From Piezodorus guildinii (lineage: Eukaryota > Arthropoda > Insecta > Hemiptera > Pentatomidae), in the NCBI GenBank assembly GCA_023052935.1, contig CM041292.1:89511169-89575168 (forward strand): a stretch of 64,000 nucleotides of DNA. Reading direction: 5' to 3'. The position numbers and the translations under genes were made by a program. Below, one piece after another: positions 47,185 through 58,454 of this stretch (position 1 is its first letter; every line of letters begins with the position of its first letter). A model generated the notes under the pieces. The model saw only the letters and a program-made list of their open reading frames with translations. It searched no databases and was not told where the DNA came from.

Positions 47185-47458
47185 GTTTGTTTATTCATTT
47201 AACATCACTGTAAGCTGCTGTGGCTAATCGGATGTCCTAAAGTTTGCCTATTCAGGTGTAATTAGAATAGAAATCTTTAATCAGTACTTGACATCACAAA
47301 GGCTCAAGACCATCTTTTTATGTCCCCTCCAAAGGACAGCATAAGAACATTTTTCTCCTATTAAAAAGTCCCCGGGCCATCTACCCTGTTTGAACCCATG
47401 ACCGTGGGCACAGAAGGCTGTTATGCTAGTGCTAGGTTCTAAACCAAAGGTGACCCCT
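47185..47458 (-). mobile_element. SINE family A
   Basis: Minus-strand head GGTCACCTTTGGTTTAGAACC and B-box-like CATGGGTTCAAACAGGG, with 3' end TTAAATGAATAAACAAAC. Flanks ACATAGTTTTT (47174-47184) and ACATAGCTTTT (47459-47469) form a target duplication with one difference. Confidence 0.87.
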
Positions 47459-47675
47459 ACATAGCTTTTTTATGTAGTCATTGTATGTTGCCAAAGTAGA
47501 CATGATTGGGCAAACAAATTCTCAAAAATTAACCAAAAACGATACTTTTAACAATTTAAAAGTTTAATAAGGAAATAAGACTCGTGTTTCATCATTTTCT
47601 TCTTGTATGCCTCAGTCATTATCCTACTTGTATTAAAATCATGAGATTGTTGTTCTTTTTTCTATATGAGCTACA

Positions 47676-47679
<4 letters not shown>

Positions 47680-47751
<72 letters not shown>
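47680..47751. repeat. (TA)n microsatellite
   Basis: Uninterrupted TA alternation. The YIYI-type frames on both strands are artefacts of it. Confidence 0.98.
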
Positions 47752-47754
<3 letters not shown>

Positions 47755-48233
47755 AATATATATTATAATATGCTTAAAATTATATAATATTGTTATTTTT
47801 TTTAAATATTCTCTTAAGAAAAAATTAATTATCACAATATTTACTTCTTTATTATTCATTTTACTCTCAGGGTATGGTATGGGTTCTTGACAATCAGGCA
47901 CATTTTTATTATTTAACTTTTTTAATTATAATTATAACTTACAATAATAATGCAAATAATATGTAACCAGGTTAACAATGATTCTTCATATCCATACAGC
48001 AGCTCCTCATTCTCCCAAGTCCCCACTCAAACTAAAACTCTTTACCTGGTAGGTACCTGCCAGGGACCTTTCTTCTACCTGCCCTGTTATCTTGGGTATG
48101 CCCCTTATATCCAAAATAGGAGCTGTTATTTAAATTTAAGATTTACTTTTTATCTTATTGTTAGCCTGCCTAACACAATAATCAAATAATAAATAAATGA
48201 ATACTATAATTATATTTAAAAAATGGGTATATT

Positions 48234-48238
<5 letters not shown>

Positions 48239-48284
<46 letters not shown>
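48239..48284. repeat. (TA)n microsatellite
   Basis: Uninterrupted TA alternation. Confidence 0.97.
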
Positions 48285-48291
<7 letters not shown>

Positions 48292-49387
48292 AGAGAGTAC
48301 CATTTCACAATGCCTCAGAAGTAGACATTATTAATGGAAGGTCCCCCTAACTGTCTAGGTGTGCAATAAGGCTGGGTTTGGGAAATTGCTTCCTCTAAGT
48401 GGTCGAAACAAAACCTTTAAAATAATTCAATAGTTTTTAAAAAAACTAAAAAAAAATCTATAACTCCTAGAAAGTTATGCATACTCATTAGAACAATAAT
48501 CAAATTTCTAATCACATGAAAGCAAAGTTATCTTAATTTGACCATTGTTAGCAAAGAGACTAAATTTATAACTAATTTTTTAAAGCATATTGAGCTTCTC
48601 ATCCATGCTTCATATGCAGGCTCTCATGGAAATGGATCCAATTGTTATTGGAGTTTTAAAATGATTTTAAGTAACTACAAAACACTTCGCTATTAGAAAA
48701 TGAAAGATTATTTTTCTGAAACCTAAAAACCACAGCTAATTAATTCACATTTATGTTGCAAACAAGTTGTGAGGATATGCAATGAATACATTAAAATGCC
48801 AAATAATAACTTAATTTGGTGTGCATATTTAAAAGGGCGACTTATTGGCAGGTAGTGAAATTTTATGTATTGTAGTTACTCTTAGAATTAACTATAAAAA
48901 AATTAGACCTGCAACTTGGGTTGAAACATCAGTTAATAAATAGTTTCTAATCATTTTTGACCTTGCTTAAATGATCTTATCCTTGATAACCAATTTTTAT
49001 AAACATATCATGATTTTTTGTATTCATTACAGTCATAACTATCTCCTTTATGTGTACTATATATTCATTTATTATTATTATTTGATCTATTATAAAAATT
49101 TATAAAAACATATTTTATTAAATAAAATTTTGACGTAAAAATTGTTCATCTAGCATATTATGTTTGTATTTTTAAAGTATTTAATATCTCTTAATCTATA
49201 AGCTCTTTTCAAACTAAAATTTTAGCCACATTATATAATTTAGCAATTAAGATAATAGTTTAGTTATATATGAAATGAAATGAAAATAGCCTTTATTTAA
49301 CACATAAAATAGCAATAATTATAACAAACAAAAAACTTTATTCTCACAATTTAGATATAAAATAGATTATTATTTTTCTTTTCCTTA
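48285..49387. other. AT-rich sequence, nothing recognised
   Basis: No supported feature. Confidence 0.5.
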
Positions 49388-50520
49388 TTTATTTATTTTT
49401 TTTTTTTATCTTCTTCTTTGTATAGGCCTTCCCAAAAGGGAGTAATAGTCTGAGCTTTCCTGGATGACTAGTCCTCATTGGAAAGCGGAGCTGGTTAGTT
49501 CTGTCCACTTCTTTTGCCAAGTATCCCTGTCTTTAGCGTCTCTCCACCAGAGGGGACCTATCGTCCACTTAAAGTCATCCCTCGATCTCTTCCTTTGTCG
49601 GCCTCTTTTCTTTTTTAGGAAATAAGGAGTACATTCTGTAATCTCTTTCGACCATCTATTGTCCATGCACTGGAAGAGGTGTCCTGCCCATTTCCATTTA
49701 ATTTTCCAGCTCTGTATGGTTGCCTCTTTAAGACCTGTTTCTTCCTCAATTCTCAGACATCTTACTCTGCCCTTCCTCTTCAAGTTCATCAGACTTCTTT
49801 TTATGCTATTCTGCCACACCTGGATTTTGTTCTGTTGGGCTTTTGTTAATGACCAAGTCTGACAGCCATATGTCACCACTGGAAGGATACAACTATCGAA
49901 GATCTGTCTTTTGAGGTTAATATTGAAGTTTCCTTTCATAATGTATTTAAGCATCCCAAATTTGTTCCATCCGAATGCGATTCTCCTCTGGACTTCTTTC
50001 ATTTCTCTAGGGATACCAGTTGTCCTAAGTAAACATATTCCTCAACATAATCTATCTTAAATCTGTTGATTTTAAGTTCGTTTTTTCCCCTGTTAGTCAT
50101 TGCTTTTGTTTTGGTATAGTTTGGATAGAGACCTACATCTTCCGAAAGCTTTAACAGGTGTTCGAGCATAAACTGTAGTTGTTGGATGTCTTTGGCAAAG
50201 AGCACAATATTGTCCGCAAAACGTAAATTGCTTAACCATTAATTTTTATGCCAACATTTTCCCATTCAAGAGACCAGAACACCATTTCTAATACAAGTAT
50301 AAACAATAAAGGGGATAATGGATCTCCCTGGCGTACTCCTTTCCCAACTCTGAAATTTGGACCTTCCCTTTCCATCATAACGGAAGCAGACATTTCATCG
50401 TAAAGTTTTACAATTTTTCATACATATGTTTCTTCGATGCCTACTAATCCTAATGCCTATAATATGCTTGCATGAAGGATGCTGTCAAAAGCATTTTTGA
50501 AGTCTATGAAACATAAGTCT
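49388..50520 (-). pseudogene. RTE-like non-LTR retrotransposon, 3' part of the RT ORF
   Basis: Minus-strand frames read FIDFKNAFDS (RT block A, about 50470-50510), GKGVRQGDPLSPLLFILVLE (block B), then the region of block C. There the frame is damaged: KDIQQLQFMLEHLLKLSEDVGL follows LFA where (A)DD would be expected. It continues with YVEEYVYLGQLVSLE and, in another frame, RIAFGWNKFGML, LPVVTYGCQTWSLT, WAGHLFQCMDNRW and GRQRKRSRDDF. This is the C-terminal pattern of RTE/BovB-type elements. The 3' A-rich tail is at about 49388-49410. It is 5'-truncated and frameshifted. It lies about 65 bp downstream of the alanine-rich gene's poly(A) signal, in the same orientation. Confidence 0.85.
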
Positions 50521-50586
50521 ATGAAACAAACCAAAAATAAAATGTATAGGAAAAACAAAAAAAATGGAATTTATAACAAATGAATT

Positions 50587-50592
50587 TTTATT
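50587..50592 (-). terminator. Polyadenylation signal of the first alanine-rich gene
   Basis: AATAAA on the minus strand, about 75 nt after the TGA at 50667-50669. Confidence 0.75.
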
Positions 50593-50666
50593 AAAAACTT
50601 CAATAACAACAATAACAAATCACATTAATTACTCTAAATTCGATAAACTTAAAAATCTGATCCCAA

Positions 50667-53600
50667 TCAACCCCAAGGATATTCCAATTGTTTGGGGTAA
50701 GGCAGTGCAGCAGCAGCGGCGTGGTTCAGCACAGCATTAGCTTCAGATGCTTTGGCAGCAGTTTTTTGGATCTGATGGGCAGCGATTTGACTCCTCTGAG
50801 GAGAAAAAGTTGAGAGTTAGATTAAAATTATAAAGCAACAGATAATAAATTTTTGAATTACACATTTCTAAATGTTCGAAAACTTCTCAAATAATATCAA
50901 TTTTGTTTTCGTGTAATCGAATGTAAATGAATTAGAACTGGATAGAGATATAGTACTGACCTGGATGGCGGCTGCAGCCTGGGCGGCGGCCTCGCTGCGC
51001 TGAAGAGCTGCTGCTGCTGCTGCTGCTGCCTCCTGGCGGTGGAGGGCGGCGGCTGCGGCCTCGCTGCGCTGGATGGCGGCGGCGGTGGCGGCTGCTGCCT
51101 CACTGCGCTGGATGGCCGCCGCTGCTGCCGCCTCCTTGGCCGCCGCGATCCTCTGCTGGACCAGGACCGCCTCCTTGGCGTGCTGCACCCGCTGCTGGGC
51201 CAGGGCCGCTGCTGCAGAGGCCTCCTTCGCTGCTGCCAGTGCGTTCGCTACCTCCGCCGCGTGGGCTGCCGAGGCGCTTTGCAACGCGATCGTCTGAGCT
51301 GAGCTCTACGTTTTGTTGGAAAATACATACATTTATTAATAGCAGAATATCATAGACTGATTTTTTAACTAAATCATTTACTTTTTTACTAATATAGACT
51401 ACATCTGAATCAGTTTTTTCAAGTACTTTTTGTTTTGTTTTTAATTAAAATCCATACCTATAATCTATCTCTTAATATATTAATAGTTCCATAAAGAAAA
51501 TAAATGACCTTAAATCATAAGAAGCGACTAAATAGGATAGGAAGCTACAAGAAAATCTTCCGATTTAGAATCCTAAAATAATTCTCTGTTTCGCCGTAAG
51601 CACTTAATGTAAATATAAGTAACGTATGGGAATCAAATATAAATGTTGTTATGATAATATTGGTAATTTTCAAGAAACTAAGAGGAAATTTTTGCTTCAG
51701 TTTTAACTTCAGCATTGTAAGTAATTAATTTATATCATTGCTTTAAACACTTCTCTAAACCAGAGAGTATGTCTTGCAAATATACATCTGACAAATTTGT
51801 TATCATAAACAAATTCTGAAGTTTTGTTTTTTCATACTAGTTCCTTTAAATTTTTTTAACTAAACGGGGAGTAAAAGTAACTTCCTTCTCTCTACATGTG
51901 AATCATAACTTTTGCCAAACCACTCCAAACATCAATTTACTTTTAAAATTCAAATCTCAAGACAACACATTCCCATCAATACCGCTCCATTCTAGCCTTT
52001 ATCTTTTTTTTCCAGAGAATTAAATCTTTTCTTCCTGATGTCCACCAAACTTCGTTTTTTTTTTCTCATTCTAATCCCTACTTTTTGAACACCTTCGGAA
52101 AATACAAATATGAGCGATCGAGTGATAAAATTTTATTTTAAGATTTTGTTTTAGCTCATTTACTTATTGTATTATGTACAGTTGTAAATTTCAATAAAAT
52201 ATTTTGTTTAGAAGTCAACATGATTTTGTAATGCCTAAATTTTAGATGTAATTCATTACACCTTTCCTCTTATTTTTTTTCCTTTCTCCACTAAAATAAA
52301 ATTATATTTCCCCCCAAAAAAATGTTCTTCAAATTTTTGAAAATAAGTTTGTTATTATCAATGGATCTAGTCCCAGAACAATATTCTGTGAAAAAAAATA
52401 TGTATCAATTTTTTTTTAAGTAATAAATTTCAAGGTATTTGCCATAAACATTAAATATTAGATTCACAATGTACTTTTTTTTGCGTTGAACTTGGTAGTG
52501 GCACTGAACAATTACATTTCTTCAGAAACGTGCTTTTAGACAGTTGCGAACTACTAAAAAATATATATTACTCAAAAATCGGATATGCCTCAATGTACAC
52601 TTAATTAACAATATTATTCTGTCAACAGATCAAAGATTATTATTTGTAGAGTTTGACGAATCATTTTGTATCACATAAGAGTTCTGTAGTTTTGTTAAGA
52701 CAACGGCGTACCAAAACCTTCAGTTTTCTCTCAAGCATTTTTATATTAATATTTATTTTTTTAAAGTATGGACAGACTATTCCACAATCGATTATATGAG
52801 TTTTACCTTTGTGAGGGCAAGCTCCTGGGAGACAGGTACCCAGGGTTCAGAGGATGGAATGTATCCTGGAATTCCAAGTCCTACCAGTCCTCTCTTATCG
52901 TTGGCTTTCTTCTCCTCTGCCGCAGAACAGTAAGCGACGAAAACGAAGACGGTGATCTATTTTTATGAGGAAACAGAAGATTATCAATACCTTGGTAACA
53001 TCATACGATAGTAAAACATATTATAAAATGGAATTATCAAAGATTATGTAGACACTAAATTTCTTAGAGGTATTCATAAACAGTTATCTCGCTACTGAGA
53101 CCTACAATTTATGCAGGCGTGGTAGAAAGAAAAAAATAAGTCTGCGCTTCGCCATTGTAGACCCAGAGGCTTGGTTTAGGAAATCATCGCGTAAGCATTA
53201 TTGGCACAATCGAAAAAATTCAAAAATATCTTACTAATAACTAATAACTTCAGCTTATTTCGAAGAAGTGATGTTCTTGATTTATTAAATCTGGTCAGAT
53301 TAAATAAATATTAGATTAGAATATAATAAATAAAAAGAAGAAATAATTAATCACAACATTCACATAAGTTTAGTTATTTTTTGTCACTGTCAATTATCTT
53401 CTTGCCTTTTTACTTTCACTTACCTATAGATCGAATATATAGTAAGGGAAAGTATTGAGATCGTTACCATGTTCAAATTCCAGTTTTCAACGGAAAATCA
53501 CGTTTGCGAGTTCGAATCTCTAGTCCGGGGTGAATTTTTCAACGATATAATTAAACGGGGACACACTCTCAAACTCCCCCAGAGTATGTGATTCCCGTCA

Positions 53601-54505
53601 GCTTACTGATAACCACACCAAAAAATAGGTGTATGAATTAATCCGAACAACCATCATCAAGAATCGCGCTGTGGAATTGTAAAAAAAAACAGCCATGGGC
53701 CTCCACTGATTGAAGAGCTAACCGAAAACAAATAGCAATTTGATATGGTTATTTCTGACGAATAAATGAATTCATGGTTTTTTTGAGAAAAAAAAAATTG
53801 AAATTATACATTTAGTTCTTCTTGGCAATATTTCAATAAATATAAAACCTGAGAGACGATTAAATTACTTACGGATAAAGTGAGTTTAATCAAAATCTTT
53901 CGAGGCGATATCAAGAAAATGGTGAAAATATAGATTTTTTTAAAATAAAGTAGAAAATTTCAGAAAATACAAGTTTCAGTAAATATTTATGTAGTGAGAT
54001 GGAAAACTATATTTTTTTTTTCTTGAAGTTTAACAAATATTTCTCCTTAAAAAAATTAATAATATCAATAATAAAAAAATGTATTTTAATGTAAATGAAA
54101 CAATGAATTTCTTTTACAATAAACTTTTATTGAATATTTTACTCTAGTATTCAAACACAGCAATATCAAGGTGGAAAATTGTTAAAAAAACATTTTTTTT
54201 AATTAAATAAATTGAAGCTAGTAAAAAAAATGATTCATTATCTTATTTCTGGAAAAAAAAAAAAAAAAAAAAACTCACATTCTTAGTCTGTATTAATTCA
54301 AGTGTTTATTTTAAATTTGTTGGGAATACTTGTTTGCATTTCCGAGCTTATTGAAATAAAATAATAATAATAATTAAAAAAATGTATGTATATATATATA
54401 TATATATAATATATATATATATATATTTTTTTATACACACACACACACACACACATATACATATCAGCTCCTATATCTTAAACTCACAAAGAAGATAGAG
54501 TTCAT
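50667..54505 (-). CDS. Alanine-rich secreted cuticular protein A, 213 aa, four coding exons
   Basis: Exons on the minus strand: 54505-54488, 52956-52807, 51305-50961 and 50795-50667. All junctions are phase 0 with GT/AG (GTGAGT, GTAAAA, GTCAGT). Signal peptide: MNSIFFITVFVFVAYCSA, split after codon 6. The mature N-terminus has AEEKKANDKRGLVGLGIPGY and EPWVPVSQELALTK. Exon 3 encodes about 115 residues of alanine-rich helix-prone sequence with repeated AAIQRSEAAAA and LHRQEAAAA units. Exon 4 gives RSQIAAHQIQKTAAKASEAN and ends QLEYPWG. There is no R&R chitin-binding consensus, so it belongs to the low-complexity Ala-rich class. Structural cuticle function is inferred. The start is supported by a TATA box and a CAGT initiator. 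Exon 3 is very GC-rich compared with everything around it. Confidence 0.93.
51306..52806. other. Intron 2 of alanine-rich gene A, with a Jockey 3' UTR remnant
   Basis: AT-rich. About 52130-52202 (plus strand) reads TTACTTATTGTATTATGTACAGTTGTAAATTTCAATAAAAT, like the 3' UTR end of the Jockey-like family (compare 640-690). Otherwise nothing is recognised. Confidence 0.5.
53410..53690. mobile_element. Repeat-family end (53410-53505) joined to a SINE-like piece in intron 1 of gene A
   Basis: ACTTTCACTTACCTATAGATCG...AAGGGAAAGTATTGAGATCG is the start of the ~0.9-kb family. It is followed by GCGAGTTCGAATCTCTAG (B-box-like) and GGGTGAATTTTTCAACGATATAATTAAACG with ...CTCCCCCAGAGTATGTG, related to about 46530-46620. 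The rest of the ~0.9-kb family may resume weakly near 53870-53960. Confidence 0.55.
54389..54455. repeat. (TA)n and (CA)n microsatellites
   Basis: TA alternation to about 54425, then an ACACAC run at about 54436-54454, inside intron 1 of gene A. Confidence 0.95.
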
Positions 54506-54568
54506 GGTTGTTGGATGTTCTTCCTGAGATAGCCAGGTGACTGATGCTTTGGATGGTGGGACAGAAGT

Positions 54569-54575
54569 TTTTATA
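54569..54575 (-). promoter_or_regulatory. TATA box of alanine-rich gene A
   Basis: TATAAAA on the minus strand. The initiator ATCAGT lies about 30 nt downstream (ACTG on the plus strand at 54540-54543), and the ATG follows within about 40 nt. Confidence 0.85.
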
Positions 54576-54613
54576 CCAATCTCCAAGAAGAGGGTACCAC
54601 CCCACCCCCTCAC

Positions 54614-54660
54614 CTAAAATAATTGCTAATTATGTTGCTTTTTACTTTCATCTTTCCAAT
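54614..54660 (-). promoter_or_regulatory. Conserved proximal promoter block of alanine-rich gene A
   Basis: Plus-strand CTAAAATAATTGCTAATT...GTT...TTTTTACTTTCATCTTT.CAAT, matched at 63544-63591 upstream of gene B at the same distance from the TATA box. ATTA cores fit homeodomain-type sites (inference). Confidence 0.7.
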
Positions 54661-55035
54661 CCAGAAGTTCATGCGTAACTTTTTCGAAAAACTGGAAATA
54701 AGAGTCGTACAAACTATCGCTAGAAATTTATATTGGTATTATATAAAATTACTTTTAATTGTTGACTCTATTCACAACTAAGGAATTTTAGCATTGTCAT
54801 TGTTTAAATAGTCAGAATTTTCTGAAACCTCAGGAATATTAGGAATAAAACTGTACCTAATAGTGTTAATTAATCTTAATTAAAACCATAAAAGTTAATT
54901 ATGTTCACTAAATAGCCCAGTGGAATTAGCTCAAACGAGAGAGGTGTAATTTTGATTCTTAGGGATGTTATATGCATTGAGCACATCTTAAAAAAAATCA
55001 GGTTTTCACAATCTTGTACGTTTTCCACCGTCTTT
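54661..55035. other. Upstream flank of gene A, nothing recognised beyond a SINE-like trace
   Basis: About 54915-54960 (AGCCCAGTGGAATTAGCTC...GTGTAATTTTGATTCTTAGG) resembles the degenerate head at 46490. Confidence 0.4.
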
Positions 55036-56378
55036 TCTTTATTTATTTTTTATTTATTAATTGATATTTACAACTGTGTAGGAAAAAATACAAGTAAATG
55101 TGAAAAAAAAAGTAACAATTGGCTTGATAAAGTCTTGTGAAGAAGCTACCCCACGGTAGCACTTCAATGTTTATGTCATTAGCAGGTCTCGAGACCAACG
55201 TCTTTTCAGGCGCCTCCGAGGACTATCAGGAATAAACGGAGAAGAGGGGCTACGGACACGCGGGTTTGAGTGGGCTGGTAGTTGGGAATTAAAGGAGGTA
55301 TATCTAGTTCTGGCTAAGTCTGCAGCTAACGGAATATTCAGGTCTTTATGGATAGATTTATTAGTGACAAAATACGGATCATTTAGGATCTTTCGGAGGA
55401 TTTTGGATTGCGAGGATTGGATGCGGGAGGAATTTGATGGCTTGGTGGATCTCCATAGCTCAATACCATATGTCCAAATAGGTCTAATAATGGATATATA
55501 AATTAGTTTTTTGTAGTAGACAGGAAGCTTTGAACGTTTGTCAAGTAAGTGTTGTAACAATCGGTATCTGCGAGCAGTTTCTTGACTTTTCAGTCTGGTG
55601 TGAGGATTCCAAGTTAGACGTTTGTCAAGGTGGAGTCCTAGGTAGCGGATCTGTTCAACAGGAATTAGTAGGATGTAACTAAAGGATACAGTGGGACAGG
55701 AGGTCATAGGTATGCGAAGAAGGGTAAACGTGATTTGATGGGATTTGTTAGGATTGATTTAAATTCTCCATTTCTGACACCACTCTTCAATGGAGTCGAT
55801 GTGTGACTGAAGGTTTTGTGATGCGACAGTTGGGTCATTGTTTACTGATAACACGCGTGTGTCATCAGCATAAGTAGTGAGGACAGTGCTAGGATGGATT
55901 GGGATATCAGCTGAATAAAGTATCGGACCCAGGATACTACCTTGAGGTACACCGGCAGACTGAGTAAATAAGGATGAGTAAGAAAAGTTATGGATAACTT
56001 TAAAGGCTCTATCGGTGAGGTAGGAAGGAATTAAAAGGAAGTACACTAGAGAGAGAAATTGACGAAGTTTGTATAGTAGACCTGGATGCCAAAATCGATC
56101 AAAAGCCTGTTCCACATCGAGAAAGCCTCCGACGCAATACATTCCGCTCTCCAATGTGGAAGATATAACATCCACCACTCGGTGACACTACTGTATAGTA
56201 GAATGGGAGAATGGGATGTTCGAAATCCAAACCGGTGGTCAGGAATCACGTGGTTGGATTCGAGGATTGGGTATAAACGTTTGATGAGAAGTTTATCTAG
56301 AATTTTTCCCATTCTGGGCAAAAGAGAGATAGGACAGTAAGAGGATGGATTTTCAAGTGGCTTTTTTATTTTGAGCTT
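55036..56378 (-). mobile_element. Jockey-like non-LTR retrotransposon, longest copy (RT to 3' end)
   Basis: Minus-strand frames in order: RMGKILDKLLIKRLYPILES with GFRTSHSP (56321-56046), FLDVEQAFDRFWHPGLLYKL (block A, frameshifted from the previous part), SAGVPQGSILGPILYSADIP (block B) and LTTYADDTRVLS (catalytic YADD). Then, after another frame change, RYLGLHLDKRLTWNPHTRL...RPIWTYGIELW...SKILRKILNDPYFVTN to a stop at about 55171. The 3' tail is A-rich at about 55036-55060. No RNase H follows the RT, which fits Jockey. The 5' truncation at about 56378 abuts gypsy-type sequence. Confidence 0.9.
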
Positions 56379-58205
56379 GTTATAACGTCGCTTTCCAATC
56401 CCAGCTCTGTTCTTCTATCAAAAAATGGTTTTATACCGTCCTCTTCTACTTTTTCAGGCCACCCATGCGAAATGTACGACATAACTTTGCTCAAAACTGG
56501 GTCTCTTCTTGTTTCTGTTCTAATACTTTTCAAAGAAACCTGTAAAACTCTACTAACTAGGTTTCTAGTCTATTTCCGTTTCTACTGGTTCTTCCACATT
56601 AGCCGGTAGTCTAGAAACAGCATCTTCTATATTGTCTAAGGAATTAATATGCCGAAATTCTTAATGGAATCCAGACATGTAGAGAGCCCACCTTTGTAAA
56701 CGCCCTGCTGCCATTTCTGGGATCCCCTTCTTGTCACCAAAAATAGCTGCTAGAGGTGTGTGGTCCGAGTAAAGCGTAAATTTACGACCCATTAAATATT
56801 GATAAAATTTTTTCATTCCCCAAAGTATAGATAGAGCTTCTTTATGTATGACCGAGTAGTTCCTTTCAACATTATTCAATATTCGAGAGGCATACGCAAA
56901 GGGCATCTTGAAACCATCAGGCATCTCGTGTAATAACACAGTACCTATTCCATATTTAGAAGCATCACAGTAGAGACAAAGAGGCAGTGACGGATCGTAA
57001 TGGACTAAGACCTAATCAGATGCAATTTCTTTTATTGCCGTTCGAAATGCATTCTCGCAATTTGTGTACCATAAAAATGTCGTATTCTTCTTTTTTAATT
57101 TATAAAGTGGTTCCAAAATGTCTGATAAGTTTCTAATAAATTTTCCAAAATAATTAACAAAACCTAAAAATGATTTTATTTCTGATATGGATTTGGTTGG
57201 GGCCACTCCTTTGCTGAAGAAATTTTACTTAAATCCTTTCTCATGTTTGTCAATTATGTTTCCTAGGTACTTAATCTCCTCTTTAAAAAAATTACATTTT
57301 TCTAAATTACAACGGAAACCTGCTTTCGATAATCTTTTAAAAACCATTTCTAAATTGCTTATATGTTCTTCCTGATTTCCGCCAGTTACAATCAAATCAT
57401 CCAGATATACAACAACTCCTTTAAGAACATGTAAGGTTTTCTCTACTTCCCTTTAGAAAATCGCTACTGCTGGCTTAGGACCGAAAGTTAGCCGGTTGAC
57501 TTTAAAGACTCCTCGATGTGTTGACCAGGCCAATAAATGCTTAGTCTTCTTAACCAGTTCCAAATGAATATAAGCCTAACGAAAATCAAGTTTCGAAAAT
57601 GCTTTTCCCTCTTCTAAGGCCGCCCAAATTTCTTCTATTCTTTCTAATGGATGGTTAACATCTTCCAAATAAGGGTTTACAGTAATTTTTTAGTTGGCAC
57701 AAATCCGTATCTGCCCATTTGCTTTAAGAACCGGAACTAACGGTGTACCCCAAGCCGACGAATCAATCCTTTCAATCATCCCAGTTTGCTCTAATCGGTC
57801 TAATTCTTCATCAACTTGGTCGCGACAGAAAAATGGGATCGGTCTAGGTTTACAAAATCGTGGTTTCGCTTTGGGTTCAATTTTAGCATGCTTGTAGCGA
57901 CCTACTTATTCTTTAAAGAGATCCGCATAATTAGTAATTAAATTTTGTAAGTCCTTATCAACTTCCTCTACCAACTGAACCTCCTTGAAGCCCCAAGTGT
58001 CGAATGGGTTTAGCCAATCTCGTCCTATAAGTGCTTGAACAGCGCTATCCACAACTAACAATTCACAGGTTGAACATTTGTCTTGCCAATTCACTTGAAC
58101 AGACATGGAACCTTTTGGCTGTATAATTTGACCTGTGAAAGACCTAAGGGAAAAACTTGTCGGTTTTAAAACTCGTCGCCAATATGTAATAAACTCATAA
58201 CACAA
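56379..58205 (-). pseudogene. Ty3/gypsy LTR-retrotransposon pol fragment (protease end, RT, RNase H, start of integrase)
   Basis: Minus-strand order: protease C-terminus (ELLVVDSAVQALIGRDWL, about 58030-58090), the RT entry region with PIPFF and SSAWGTPLVPVLKANGQIRI (about 57700-57780), LDDLIVTGGN preceded by VVYL (YLDD catalytic box, about 57390-57410), and SEIKSFLGFVNYFGKFIRNL (57206-57012). RNase H follows (FAYASRILNNVERNYSVIHK and LYSDHTPLAAIFGDKKGIP, 56939-56661), then DAVSRLP and the beginning of the integrase N-terminal region to about 56380. Several in-frame stops and frame changes break it. No LTR, gag or integrase core is visible, so it is a dead internal fragment, cut at its 3' side by or at the Jockey copy. 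Confidence 0.88.
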
Positions 58206-58403
58206 TATTCAACAGCCATAACAACGCTTTATTCCCCCGTTGAGGTTTTACATTACTAACTCCAAAAACACGCGTTTTTACAATGGATATATACTCTACT
58301 TATGTTTATCACATTATCATAAATGTATTTCTTACTTCTTTATTTCATTTATTCGTATTTTATCTCAATTGTAGGTTGTTATTGTTTATATATATATTAT
58401 ATA

Positions 58404-58412
<9 letters not shown>

Positions 58413-58450
<38 letters not shown>
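58413..58450. repeat. (TA)n microsatellite
   Basis: Uninterrupted TA alternation. Confidence 0.96.

Positions 58451-58454
<4 letters not shown>

Noticed and set aside
50897..51302. Alternative frames in the GC-rich exon 3 (Gln/Pro-rich, Gly/Cys-rich and Ala-rich plus-strand frames), also in the second copy at 60901-61315
   Set aside because: They overlap the spliced Ala-rich frame, which is supported by signal peptide, phases and paralogy. The others are by-products of GC-rich repeats.
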